The notes below the pieces were generated by a model. That model did no database searches and was not told the origin of the DNA. It saw only the letters and a program-made list of their open reading frames with translations. A stretch of 64,000 nt of DNA from Pegoplata infirma (lineage: Eukaryota > Arthropoda > Insecta > Diptera > Anthomyiidae), in contig OY992536.1 in assembly GCA_963921195.1 (NCBI GenBank), forward strand, positions 327,687,038 through 327,751,037, given 5' to 3'. Positions 10,371 to 19,861 of the stretch are shown here, piece after piece (position 1 is the stretch's first letter; every line of letters starts with the position of its first letter). The position numbers and the translations under genes are program-made.

Positions 10371-11120
10371 TGAAAAAACCCCCAATGAAATATCCCCCAA
10401 ACAGAAAAATGAAAAAACCCCCCAAAAAAATACTAAAATTTTATTTGGGGAGTTTTTCATTTAATTTGGGGGTTGTTTCATTATTGATTTTCGGGGTAAT
10501 AAGCCCCAAATGAAAAAAGAAATAAAAAAAGGCGTACGGAAATAGCGCCCAAGGTCTTTTCGCCCAAAACCGTAAATGTCATATCGCCCAAGCTGCGACA
10601 CATAGCCCAATATGATAAGTCTAAAAATTTATTTCTCCCAAAACAAAGTTGTCAAAAAATCCAAAATATTGCGAAATGTCTAAATTACGACTTCTATGAT
10701 TTGTTTTTGTTTTAATAAAGTTTATCTGCGTCGCCGGCCTTCGGCCGGGCTTTGGGATTACATACTCCATGCATTAAACCCAACCTCTCTGCAAACCAAA
10801 GCTATTTTGGTTATCAGGCTTTTTTGAGGCATAACAAATTTGATAGCGTGTAGGCCTAGAAAACTTTACTTTGCGGAGAGGGTGGGTTTAATGCATGGAG
10901 CTTGCAATCTCTAAGCCCGGCCGAAGGCCGGCTACGCATAAAAACTTTAAAATATTAAAAATGTAAAAAAAACATTTCATTTTTATTTGGGGGTAATTGC
11001 ATTTATTTTGGGTGTAATTTCATTATTTTTCTTTGGGGCTAATTTCATTTTATTTGGGGATAATTTCATTGGGGGTTTTTTCATTTTCCTATTTGGGGTT
11101 AATTCATTGTGGGTTTTTCA
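10371..11120. mobile_element. AAAACCCC-type inverted-repeat element
   Basis: About 50 bp at the left end (TGAAAAAACCCCCAATGAAA, then CCCCCAAA, AAAATGAAAAAACCCCC) pair with the right end at 11069-11120. The interior also repeats ATTTGGGG and TTTCATT words in both halves. Compared with the related copy at 38452, it interrupts the host element between GTTTTATTTTG and the CCCAAATTCATATTTAG block. Frames of 110 and 66 codons here are readings of the repeats. Confidence 0.65.
10711..10951. mobile_element. GC-rich palindromic MITE nested in the 10371 element
   Basis: Arms of about 75 bp pair: TGCGTCGCCGGCCTTCGGCC at 10726 with its near complement ending at 10937, followed by CTCCATGCATTAAACCCA in both arms. 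The CCGGCCTTCGGCCGG block is itself palindromic. The GC content of the arms stands out against the AT-rich surroundings. About 90 bp of centre is unpaired. Confidence 0.7.
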
Positions 11121-11271
11121 TAGCGCCTGTAGAGCAGAAAAAATTAAGGTACACGTATTTTTTTCTGAGGCCCAAATTCATATTTAGGGGGTAAAAAGGA
11201 GGGGGGGGGGGGAAGACAAGGCCTTTTTTCAGCTTTTTTCGTTTATCTCATATATTATGCAAAGAAACCTA

Positions 11272-11834
11272 CACTCAAAAAATTATGTTAGTAAAATCAA
11301 CTGAAAATGTCAGTTAAAATAACTATTTTGTAAGTTGTTTTGGGGTCAACTACTTTTTCAGTTAAATCAATTGACAATGTTAGTTATTTTAACTGACAAA
11401 AAACAACTGACTTATGTAGTAAAATCTACTTACATTTGTAGTCAAAACAACTAAAATGTAGTAAAAATAAAATAATCATTATATAATTTTTTTATCAAAA
11501 AATGTTTCAGAAAAACAATTAAAGACCAAATTTTTCCCAAGTTTTTTTTTTTTTTTTTTTAAAGTTATGAAAATAAAAAAAAAACGAAAATTTATTTTTA
11601 TTTTTTGGAAAAAAAAACTGAAAATTTTTCAGACATAAAAAAATAAAATTAACTACTTTAATACATCACAGTACTTTTTTGTTAGTTGTTCAAAAAAACG
11701 ACTTAAAATAACTAACAGAAATAGTTGTTTGATATTTTTCATACAAAAACAACTGACTTTGTAGTTGAAAACAACTAACTACTGTAAAATATACAAACTA
11801 CTAACATGTAGTAACTTACATAATTTTCTGAGTG
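11272..11834. mobile_element. CACTCAAAAAATTATG MITE, TA target
   Basis: The ends CACTCAAAAAATTATG and CATAATTTTCTGAGTG are flanked by TA on both sides (11270-11271, 11835-11836). Subterminal words TCAACTG, CAGTTAAAATAACT and ACAACTGACTT recur in both halves. A close copy, itself split by another MITE, is at 36589-37413. It is inserted in the element at 10317-12222. No ORF. Confidence 0.8.
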
Positions 11835-12859
11835 TAGTCATGTTACATACCAAATGAAAGGTCTTTGGAAAACCTATCTACGTGTGCTAAGAACGTGTCC
11901 AAACATGCACAACTTTTCGTCATATTGAGTAAAAGACCAACATTTTAGGACATTTTTGTTAATAAGTTAAAAAACGTTAACTTTTTTGGCCCGTTGTCAG
12001 CACCACAAGATAGGTATTTTAAATCCCTTTAATCTGATACCACACATGCCTATATTAGTTTTGTTTAAATAGGCGTAAATCGTGAAAAACTAAAAAATTT
12101 CATTTCCCCCTAAACTAACCGTTTGGCTCGCGAAAAAAATACGTGTCGAATAAATTTTCGTTCTTAACAACATATCCAAATTTCATGAAGATCGGAGGGT
12201 GACACCAGGGAGACTTCCCTTGTTAGTTCATAGACATTTGAGGAACCCATTGGGTTCGGACCCGATAGGTCTAGACCTAGTTGGGTTCTTTAAAAATCAT
12301 CATAGTTTTTGATCCAAAATTTGTGTCCGTTTCGCTCTACCTTGCTGAGTTTATGAGATACATGGTTTATGGGGACCACTGGGGTTTTGAGAATTAAAAA
12401 ACTCGATAACTTCAAAAATATTACTCGGAGAGCTATTTGTTTATTTTGTTATACGTGTTGAGAGCTTCAAAAATGCTTTTGGACTTTTTGTTGTGTCGGC
12501 AATATTTACCGAGATATGAGCATTTTAAAATTTTCGGGAATGCTAACTTTTTTGGATCCCACATGTGAAAAGGACCGGCGTTACCGAGAGCCCGAAAACC
12601 ACAAATGACTTCCATTTTGCTCTATTTAGCTTAATTTCCGAGATAGCGCCATTTTAAGTTTTCTTGAAAAAAAAAAATACAATTTATTTTAAACTTTGGT
12701 GAACTGAATTTTAAATTTAGCAAAAAAAGTTAGTTCAAATTTTGGTTAAAATTGCTAAACATGCTAATCTCAACTAAAATTTTGCTAAAGGTTAGCTTAC
12801 TAGCATTAGCAAAAAAAAAAATTGTAAATCTACTAATGTATTATTTTGAGTGTAGACCC

Positions 12860-13077
12860 ATGCACAGTGGAACGTGTAGAATAAACACCCGGTAGTTTTT
12901 TTTCGCGTTTTTTTTTTTTTGTAATAAAGTCTTTTTATTTGCTTTAGAGGGCTCTGACTCCGAATTTGAAAAAAAAAAATTACGATTTTTTATTTTTGAA
13001 ATTTTGCAACATTCGCGTTAATTAAAGACATGCCTTCATAATTTTCTTTTAGTAAACCTTTCTTTAATTTTTTCAAC
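12860..13077. other. AT-rich linker
   Basis: Poly-T/poly-A-rich sequence. Nothing recognised. Confidence 0.4.
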
Positions 13078-13185
13078 TTATTTTTAAATAATTTTAACCT
13101 AACCGAGAACTGGTAACAATGACCGTAAGATCAGATCAAGGATTCTGGTAGGAATAGAACCCACAACCCCACGTTCAAAGACTTT
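13078..13185 (-). repeat. Degenerate tRNA-derived SINE fragment
   Basis: AATTTTAACCTAACCGAGAA followed by CTGGTAACAATGACCGT and a decayed GGTAGGAATAGAACCCAC block matches the body and B-box side of the SINEs at 37583-37775 and 49344-49530. The A-box side (higher coordinates) is too diverged or absent. Confidence 0.55.
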
Positions 13186-13414
13186 GCTTATTTAAAAAAA
13201 AAATACATAATTGTCACATTAATTTTTTTTAATTTCATTTTATTTAAAAATATTTCGTTATAAAAGGTATTAAACTAAAAAGTATAATAATAATTGTACA
13301 CCAAAATATTTTTTATATATTAATATTAAAATAATATTAACGTATAAAACTACCATATTCTAAAAATGATATACAAAGCATTTTACAAATACATAAAAAA
13401 TATTATTATAATTA
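13186..13414. other. AT-rich linker
   Basis: Very AT-rich (TATTAATATTAAAATAATAT-type) sequence. Nothing recognised. Confidence 0.4.
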
Positions 13415-14110
13415 CACTGTGCTACACCAAAAAAATGCAGGGGTTCTCATATGGAAATTCGGGTTGGTTGGAGTCCATAGAGTACTGATATACTCATAGT
13501 TTTTCTGGATCACTTCGTTAAGTACGTTTTTTATTGGCAAATGTGTTGAAAAACGGCAATTCTTAAATTACAATTTTAAAAAATTATTACTTTGTTAATG
13601 TACAACCGATTTTCAATTTTATGGATTTTTTTGAAAGGTATTAGTCATACCTTTTAAACAAAACAAAAATATTAAAAATCGATCAAGAATTGGCTGAGCT
13701 ACGATCGTTTAAGTTAAAAAAAACTCTATTTTTTGAAAAATTTGTCATATTCTTTATACTCTAAGTTGAAAGTGCATCATTAAACTATTTTTTTTTAATT
13801 TTTTTTAAAAAAGTATAGTAAAGTATCTTTCCAAAACACCAAAAAACATAACAATCGGTTAAAAAATGAATGAGTTATGCTAAGTTTTGTGATATGACTT
13901 TTTTATTTTTTTTCAGAAATGCTTGTAATTCAGGTATTATTCATAAATCTTATTGCTAGTAGTAATTTTATGTGCCTATGCATATAAACAAGAGATGGTA
14001 ACATAATTAGATTTGTGCGTGATTGGCACATGATCACAAGTGAGCGTGATTGAAAATCAATTTTACATTTTTGAAACGAAATTGGTAAAATTGTGGGATC
14101 ATTTGATGGA
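13415..14110. repeat. Left arm of a large inverted duplication
   Basis: CACTGTGCTAC...GCAGGGGTTCTCATATG at the left pairs with the right arm ending at 16847. The match continues with few differences through ATGAGTATATCAGTACT-type sequence, a run around ACGATCGTTTAAGTTAAA and, at 13989-14110, part of a GTGAG element (AGAGATGGTAACATAATTAG). Relative to the right arm, about 230 bp near 14070 is missing. Confidence 0.85.
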
Positions 14111-14142
14111 AATTTTCCTATTTATAAATATACGTATACGTG

Positions 14143-14515
14143 CACACCAAATGTCCAGCGAAAAAAAACACGTGTACCGTAAATTTCTGATTAGGTTGTA
14201 TGGATAGCCCTATATGGAGCTAAGAAAATTGCGATTTTGGTTTTTCAATTTTTCAAAAACTGGGCTAAGGAGGCGTGGTCAAATATTGGAAAAATGGTCA
14301 AATTTGTGTCGAGTTGCCTTGTTTAAATATTCATCAACTTAAAACGGAATGCACTACAATCTCAAAAATTTACATTCTTGTATAGTTTTGTATGGGCTAT
14401 TGATTAAACATTTTTGGAAAATTTTCAGAACCCGTTCTGAAATTTTCCATTTTTTAAAAAAGTTAATTTATAAAAAATCCGGCCACTTTTGTTTTTTTTT
14501 GGATTTTTTTTTTTT
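14143..14515 (+). mobile_element. Solo arm of the 952-2045 foldback family
   Basis: From CACACCAAATGTCCAGCG through AGGAGGCGTGGTCAAATATT to ATCCGGCCACTTTTG the sequence follows the left arm of the foldback element at 952-2045 in the same order and orientation. The opposite arm is absent, and the terminal ACATATGAGGCATTC is lost. Confidence 0.75.
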
Positions 14516-14527
14516 AATATTAGATTT

Positions 14528-15490
14528 TGTCAATTTTTACGGACGGATCGAAGATGGTGATGGGTACAGGTTCGGGGGTATACTCTGAATGCCTCGAAAT
14601 TAGGGCCTCAGCAAGGCTCCCGGACAAGTGTAGTGTTTTCCGAGGTTCTTGCAATTGACAAAGCCGCGCAGATTATTATGACAAGGTTAGGTCCCTTGTC
14701 ATAATAATCTGCGCGGCTTTGTCCTTGCGCCATTAACATTTTTGTGGATAGTCTTGCAGCTCTGAAGGCCTTAGTTTTAAACACTGTAAAATCGAGAATT
14801 GTTAGTAATTGTATACAATCCCTTCATCGAATCAGTCAGCACACAGTCAAGCTAATCTGGGTCCCTGGACATAGTGGGGTCGATGATAACGAATTAGCCG
14901 ATGAATGTGCAAGAAATGGCTCCGAGTCGGTGGGGGAACGTGTCGAACCTGATATCTCGTTTCCTATAGTGGAGTTGATGAACGAAATTGATTGAATATC
15001 AGAGAATAGGATGAAGGACAGGTGGATATCACTAACCACGTGCAGGATATCGCGAACCATGTGGCCACTGCCAAATCCTAAGAGGGCAGAAAGTCTTCTT
15101 ACTTTTGGCAAGCGGACAGTTAGCCTATTAGTAGGAGTACTGACAGGACACTGTCAGTACGGCCGTTCGTATAGGAATTTCTAATAGGGACTTTTGTAGA
15201 AGTTGTGGAGAGGTGAAGGAGGAGGAGTCAGTGAAGCACTTGTTGTGTGTCATAAGACTCGGGCATTCGTCTTAAGTATTTGGGCAACGATTTTTTGATG
15301 GCCTGGATTGCCTTAACAGTGTCCCATTGACATCTCTAGAGAAATATTTTAGGGAATCGGGGTGGTTTGAAAGGTAGAATTTTGTATATTAGAGGGGAGT
15401 AGGGAAACAACTTTAGGAGAATCACAATTGCCCTTATGGCCTCCGAGTGAATTTTCCAAATTGGCGGACGCCCATCCAACCTTACCTAAG
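14528..15490 (+). pseudogene. RNase H LINE fragment, 3' end
   Basis: Remnant of the 3' end of ORF2 of a non-LTR retrotransposon with an RNase H domain (I/LOA-like type; exact clade not determined). Translation shows FTDGSKMVMGTGSG, then after a rearrangement FVDSLAALKAL, the WVPGHSGVDDNELADECARN RNase H C-terminus, TMWPLPNPKRAESLLTFGKR and a zinc-knuckle-like CRSC-EVKEEESVKHLLC block. It ends with a 3' untranslated sequence (ATCACAATTGCCCTTATGGC) that parallels copies near 33955 and 31580. Frameshifts, stops and an internal hairpin (14657-14723) show it is dead. It lies in the loop of the inverted duplication. Confidence 0.8.
14657..14723. repeat. Perfect 30-bp inverted repeat, 7-nt loop
   Basis: GACAAAGCCGCGCAGATTAT (14657 onward, 30 bp to 14686) is followed after TTAGGTC by its exact reverse complement at 14694-14723. 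The paralogous LINE at 45627-45675 has no hairpin here, so the second arm is a local inverted copy. Confidence 0.9.
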
Positions 15491-16256
15491 CTAGAAATGG
15501 GCACGTAAGTGATTTTTGACTTACACTCACTCACGCTCACGACAGAAATTTTTTAATCACGCACACTCACTCACGAGCATATTTTTTCTACTCACTCATA
15601 ATCACGTTAGTAAATTTAATACAACTCACAATCACGTGCACCAACGCAAGATTCACTCACGCTTACGTTGACTTACACTCACAATATTCTTATTTATACA
15701 AAAAAAATATCAAAAACTAAAATTTCAAAAATCTTTCAAAAATTTCAGCACAATCTAAAATTTTACATTTGAAGGGCTTATTGTAAAATCTCGATAAGCA
15801 AAATTTCATTTTATGGTGAATTTTGCTTTAAAACTTTTGAAATAATGTAGAAAATATACACTCAAAAACCTAACCTAACCTAACCTACACTCAAAAAAAT
15901 AAAACTGATCCCACAATCAAATGATCCCACAATTTTACCAATTTCGTTTCAAAAATGTTTGCAAACGCACAACTTTTTCTGTCTTAAAAATGTTGCAGGT
16001 ATAACTTTCCAAAAAAGGTTTTTTACTTAAAAGAGCCTATTTTCAACCTATTCTCAATATTTTTTTTGTTTAAGAAGTAACACATATTTTTCAAACAAAA
16101 CCAAAACATTATAAATGGGATTTAGAAGCAACTGACACGCCCCTTTTTTTATTCCACTCACACTGCCACTCACTCACAACCACGTGAGTCAAATTGATTT
16201 TCAGTCACGCTCAGTTGTGATCATGTGTCAATCACGCACAAATCTAATTATGTTAC
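15490..16256. mobile_element. GTGAG-array element, copy 2
   Basis: It begins TAGAAATGGGCACGTAAGTG and ends ...ACCATCTCTT, in the pattern of the 6097-6660 element, with many CACTCAC words in the first 180 bp and again near 16150-16215. A short CCTAACCTAACCTAACCTA run lies at 15870-15890. The right part (from about 15915) is shared with the left arm of the inverted duplication, so the element was present before the duplication. Confidence 0.55.
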
Positions 16257-16847
16257 CATCTCTTGTTTATATGCATAGGCACATAAAATTACTACTAGCA
16301 ATAAGATTTATGAATAATGCCTGAATTACATGCATTTCTGAAAAAAATTAAAAATGTCCTATCACAAAAATTAGCATAACTCATTAATTTTTTAACCGAT
16401 TGTTATGTTTTTTGGTGTTTTGGAAAGCTACTTTACTATACTTTTTTACAAAAATTAAAAAAAAATGTTTAATGATGCACTTTCAACTTAGAGTATAAAG
16501 AATATGACAAATTTTTCAAAAAATTGGGTTTTTTTTAACTTAAACGATCGTAGCTCAGCCAATTCTTGATCGATTTTTAATATTTTTGTTTTGTTTAAAA
16601 GGTATGACTTATACCTTTCAAAAAAATCCATAAAATTGAAAATCGGTTGTACATTAACAAAGTAATAGTTTTTTAAAATTGTAATTTAAGAATTGCCGTT
16701 TTTCAACACATTTGCCAATAAAAAACGTACTTAACGAAGTGATCCAGAAAAACTATGAGTATATCAGTACTTTATGGACTCCAACCAACCCGAATTTTCA
16801 TATGAGAACCCCTGCATATTTTATTTTTGGTCTTTTGTAGCACAGTG
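15915..16847. repeat. Right arm of a large inverted duplication
   Basis: Reverse complement of 13415-14110, ending TTGTAGCACAGTG at 16847. The GAACCCCTGCAT and CTTAACGAAGTGATCCAGAA blocks are the easiest anchors. Arm identity looks high by eye; the right arm keeps about 230 bp that the left arm lacks. Confidence 0.85.
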
Positions 16848-16916
16848 TTATATACATAGATACATTTTGTTTGTATTTGTGATTAAGACTAGTTTAAAAA
16901 AATTACAATTCTTGTA

Positions 16917-17148
16917 TACTCAGAAAAATTACAATTAAATTATTTTTGTAACAGTGTATAAGTTTTTATTTGGGACGCATTAGTTACTTAAAAAAGATTT
17001 TGAATTCCAGAATCTTTCATTAACAAAACAAAAAATATGAACCTTTAATTTAAAGGTCAGTCATAATTGAATGTACTCAAAAAGAAATTGACTAACTGTA
17101 CAAATAACAGTTAATAACTGTTAAAAATTAGTTTTATTTTTCTGAGTG
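16917..17148. mobile_element. Short CACTCAGAAAAAT MITE, TA flanked
   Basis: TACTCAGAAAAATTA at the left pairs with ATTTTTCTGAGTG at 17136-17148, with TA at 16915-16916 and 17149-17150. The 232-bp interior is AT-rich with CAGTTAATAACTGTTA palindromes. The ends place it with the CACTCAAAA elements. Confidence 0.6.
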
Positions 17149-17605
17149 TATTAAAGTTGTTTTTTGATCATTTGCAATGATTACACCAACCGACAAAAAA
17201 AAACACGAACTGGATATTATACGTTTGAAACTAGAGACTTAATGTAGTAAAACTGCATTTACAGTTTTTCATTTCGTAATCCTGTTTTCTTTTAAAAGGA
17301 CTTCAAAGTTTTAGAGAATTCAATTTTTTAAAAATATTTTTTAAATATTTGTACTTGCCACTGGTGATGACAAATGAAAGAGAAAGAAGTTTGCCAGTTT
17401 TTCAATTTTATTGTTTTGACATATCTGATAAAAAGGAGATAAGTAATGAACCTATTAAAACTTTATTCTTTTTAATTTTATAAAGTTTTGAAAGGACATT
17501 ATTGACATCTTGTTTTTTTTTATGGCAAAATAAAAAAATAAAAAAAATAGCAAAACTTCTCTTTCTTCTGCCAGCAATAGTGCCATTATAAGACAAGTAC
17601 AAATA

Positions 17606-18903
17606 AGGAGTGAGATCATAAAAATGTTAACACACATAAAGTTAAATAAAAAACAGACTACTGAATTTTAAGACTTCAAACCAAATTTTTATTAATTAAA
17701 ATTTAATACAAAATCATAACAAAAAAACCGCATGGAACTCTAACCACTACGAACAAAGTTATCCACTTTTTCCGGAAACCCTCCCATTAAGGCTTTTATG
17801 GTAGTTTCTGTCACCTTTTTAGAGCAGGTGGTCCATCTACGTTTGAAATCTTGCATGTCCTGGGAGACCTTTTTTGTGCCCTTTAATTCTTTTTTAACAA
17901 GAGCCCAATATCTCTCCACTGGCCTGAGCTCCGGGCAGTTTGGTGGATTTGCCTCTCTTGGTACAAAAACCACATTATTATCATTATACCACTCCAGCGC
18001 TTTCTTGCTGTAGTGACAAGATGCTAAATCGGGCCAAAAGTAAGTGGATACATTGTGCTGACTCAAGAACGGAAGAAGTCTCTTCTGCAAACACTCCTTG
18101 ATATAAATTTCGCTGTTTATAGAGCCAGATGTCACAAATGACTGGCTTCTTTGGCCGCAGCTACATATGGCTTGCCATACTAGGAATTTTTTGGGGAATT
18201 TCGTTTGCTTTTTTGACCGAAATTTTTCCGCAACATTTCCTCGAACATCGGAAACATAAAATTCTTGACCAGGGAGCTGCACAAAATCAGCCAGGACATA
18301 AGTTTCGTCGTCCATTACACAACAGTTGTATTTTTTTATAAAATTTGATTTCAATTTTCTAGCTCTGGTTTTGGCCTCCAAATTTTTAAAAGCGTTTCTA
18401 TCGGGAACTTTTTGAACTTTGTAGGACTTAAGTCCCGCCTTACGTTTCACTTTACGTACAAAAAAGTCTGAGCATTGGGCTAACCGAGCTGTTTTTCTGC
18501 CAGATGTGTTAGGAGCTCTCTTAAGGATGCTTTTAACTTTATATGCCTTACCAATGTTACGATAACCAGTCGTTGTTCCTGTTCCCGGCTTCCTTTCAAT
18601 TGTTAGGTGTTCCAGATACCTTTTTACCACTTTTGAAACTGTTTGGCGGCATACATTAGTTTCTTTGGCAATTTTTTTGTATGTCCATGTTTGGTTTTGT
18701 TGAAAATATTTAATTATTTTTGAACGCACTTTTCTTTCATCGTCCATTGTGTAAAAAATTGCAAATTAAAACTCATGATGTAAATTAATTTATTAACTGA
18801 CATATTTTTAAAATGTAAACTGCCGAAAAAAAAAAAAATTTGGAAGCTTTACACCAAAGTTGTAGGCAAAAATGTGTGTTAACATTTTTATGATCTCACT
18901 CCT
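17606..18903 (-). mobile_element. DD37E Tc1/mariner element, apparently intact
   Basis: The left end AGGAGTGAGATCATAAAAAT (17606) continues to ACACACAT at 17637; its exact reverse complement is 18872-18903. The inverted repeats are 32 bp and perfect, and TA flanks both sides (17604-17605, 18904-18905). Length 1298 bp, usual for mariners. It carries one uninterrupted transposase gene. Perfect ends, an intact ORF and a clean target duplication point to a young insertion. It sits inside an older element about 1 kb downstream of the elongase stop codon, on the same strand as that gene. Confidence 0.92.
17740..18747 (-). CDS. DD37E Tc1/mariner-type transposase
   Basis: 335-residue transposase of the IS630-Tc1-mariner superfamily, which cuts out and re-inserts its element at TA sites. 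Residues 1-110 form the paired-like DNA-binding region: helix-turn-helix at about 20-46 (WTYKKIAKETNVCRQTVSKV), a basic linker, and a second HTH around 72-105. The catalytic DDE domain follows: D147 in VMDDETY, D240 in FWPDLASCHY and E278 in PELRPVERYW. D240 and E278 are separated by 37 residues, the DD37E spacing known from the ITmD37E group in mosquitoes and other insects. The first ATG in frame starts MDDERKVRSK; there is no upstream in-frame alternative before the inverted repeat. The stop is at 17740-17742, about 100 bp inside the left inverted repeat. No stops, frameshifts or missing catalytic residues are visible, so it may be functional. Confidence 0.95.
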   Translation of the reverse strand: MDDERKVRSKIIKYFQQNQTWTYKKIAKETNVCRQTVSKVVKRYLEHLTIERKPGTGTTTGYRNIGKAYKVKSILKRAPNTSGRKTARLAQCSDFFVRKVKRKAGLKSYKVQKVPDRNAFKNLEAKTRARKLKSNFIKKYNCCVMDDETYVLADFVQLPGQEFYVSDVRGNVAEKFRSKKQTKFPKKFLVWQAICSCGQRSQSFVTSGSINSEIYIKECLQKRLLPFLSQHNVSTYFWPDLASCHYSKKALEWYNDNNVVFVPREANPPNCPELRPVERYWALVKKELKGTKKVSQDMQDFKRRWTTCSKKVTETTIKALMGGFPEKVDNFVRSG

Positions 18904-19067
18904 TATTTAAAAAAATATTTTACAATATGTAATCCTTTAAAACTTTTAAGTTCTTTTAAAAGGAAACAGGATAACGAAATGAAAAACTGTAAAAGCAGTT
19001 TCCATTTGATCTCTACATTTAGACTCATATCATCCGGTTTGTGGTTAATATTGGCTGTCGGACGGTG

Positions 19068-19861
19068 TTATTGCTGCTGCATTTCTTAATATTTATAACA
19101 TCTAATAGTAAAACTTAACATTTATAAATTATAAAACTAAATATTTAATTATTTACATTTTATAGGCATGATGATAAACATAAACAAATACTTGGAAATA
19201 CACGCACGTATGTACTCTAAGGCTGGATTACTCAATACTCCGTTATAAAATAACTCTCCGTTTAATTTAACTTTTTCATACAAACTTTGACATACGGCTC
19301 CGTTAAATCGACAGTTAGCAGTTAACTGGACATTAAGTAATCCGCCCTAAATGAGTTAAGTAGATACGTTTTGTAAATTTCTAGTGTAATTTTTTTTTAT
19401 TCTAATATTCTACATGCGCACGAACTTAAAATGAAGTTAAAAGTAGATCTTTAAAAATGACCCAAAAATAAAAAAAGTTAAAAATTAAAAACTATATTTG
19501 CTCATTGATACTAAACGAGCCATATAAATTTTTAATTTGTTTAACATTTTAACATGGCTTGCTCATTTTTTTCAGTGTATTTCTTATTATTAGCCTTTTT
19601 TCTTGTTCGTTCTGTTAAGCTACTGTTAAATTAACATAACTTCGTAACATAGTGTATTAATTTAAGAGTTATTAACAGAACGTACAAAAGAATATTAAAT
19701 TATGGCTATAAATTCCATCATTTCGTTTTTACATATAGCGTACACTTAAAAAAAAAATAAGAAATTTCGATAGAAATATGAGTTTTGTGTTTATGAACAT
19801 TATTATATTTTGTTTAATCATCGGTTAATTAACAGATTTGGCAGAGTTGTAACATTTACAA
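19068..19861 (-). other. Elongase 3' flank, probable 3'UTR
   Basis: Sequence directly downstream (on the minus strand) of the elongase stop codon. On the minus strand the first AATAAA I can see is at 19396-19401, followed by an A-rich run, which would give a 3'UTR of about 460 nt; this is only a candidate cleavage region. Nothing else is recognisable between here and the element at 17184-19067. Confidence 0.35.

Larger units (their letters stand above)
10317..12222. mobile_element. CAAGGGAAG-ended element with TTA target
   Basis: CAAGGGAAGTCTTCCTAGTG at 10317 pairs with the reverse complement of the end at 12222; TTA flanks both sides (10314-10316, 12223-12225). Pairing extends through GTGTCACCC and the GATCTT-ATG words. 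A 3-bp TTA duplication fits the TWA target of PIF/Harbinger elements, but I see no transposase, so this is a non-autonomous candidate. Relatives are at 22034-22560, 38452-38812 and 44184-44757. It is split by insertions at 10371-11120 and 11272-11834. Confidence 0.7.
10156..12855. mobile_element. Outer inverted-repeat element (CTACACTCAAAATAA ends)
   Basis: CTACACTCAAAATAA at 10156-10170 is the reverse complement of TTATTTTGAGTGTAG at 12841-12855. Inside both ends lie further paired words (GTTAGCAAAAAAAGTTTGTAAA against ATTAGC...AATTGTAAATCTAC). If the true end is CACTCAAAAT, both sides have a TA, the Tc1/mariner-type target. This is the outermost layer of a nest: three other elements lie inside. 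There is no transposase ORF. Confidence 0.65.
17184..19067. mobile_element. Inverted-repeat element split by the mariner
   Basis: CACCAACCGACA at 17184 pairs with TGTCGGACGGTG ending at 19067; TTA flanks both sides (17181-17183, 19068-19070). The arms continue for about 130 bp with the shared words ACAGTTTTTCATTTCGT, ATCCTGTTT and CTTTTAAAAG. Without the mariner insertion (17606-18903) it would be about 590 bp. No coding capacity of its own. Confidence 0.7.

Noticed and set aside
15870..15890. CCTAA repeats as insect-type telomeric (TTAGG)n sequence
   Set aside because: Only about four units; higher flies lack TTAGG telomeres, and GGTTAGGTTAGG runs are common at the ends of retroelement copies.
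17798..18341. Plus-strand frames of 71 and 70 codons
   Set aside because: They are antisense shadows of the mariner transposase.
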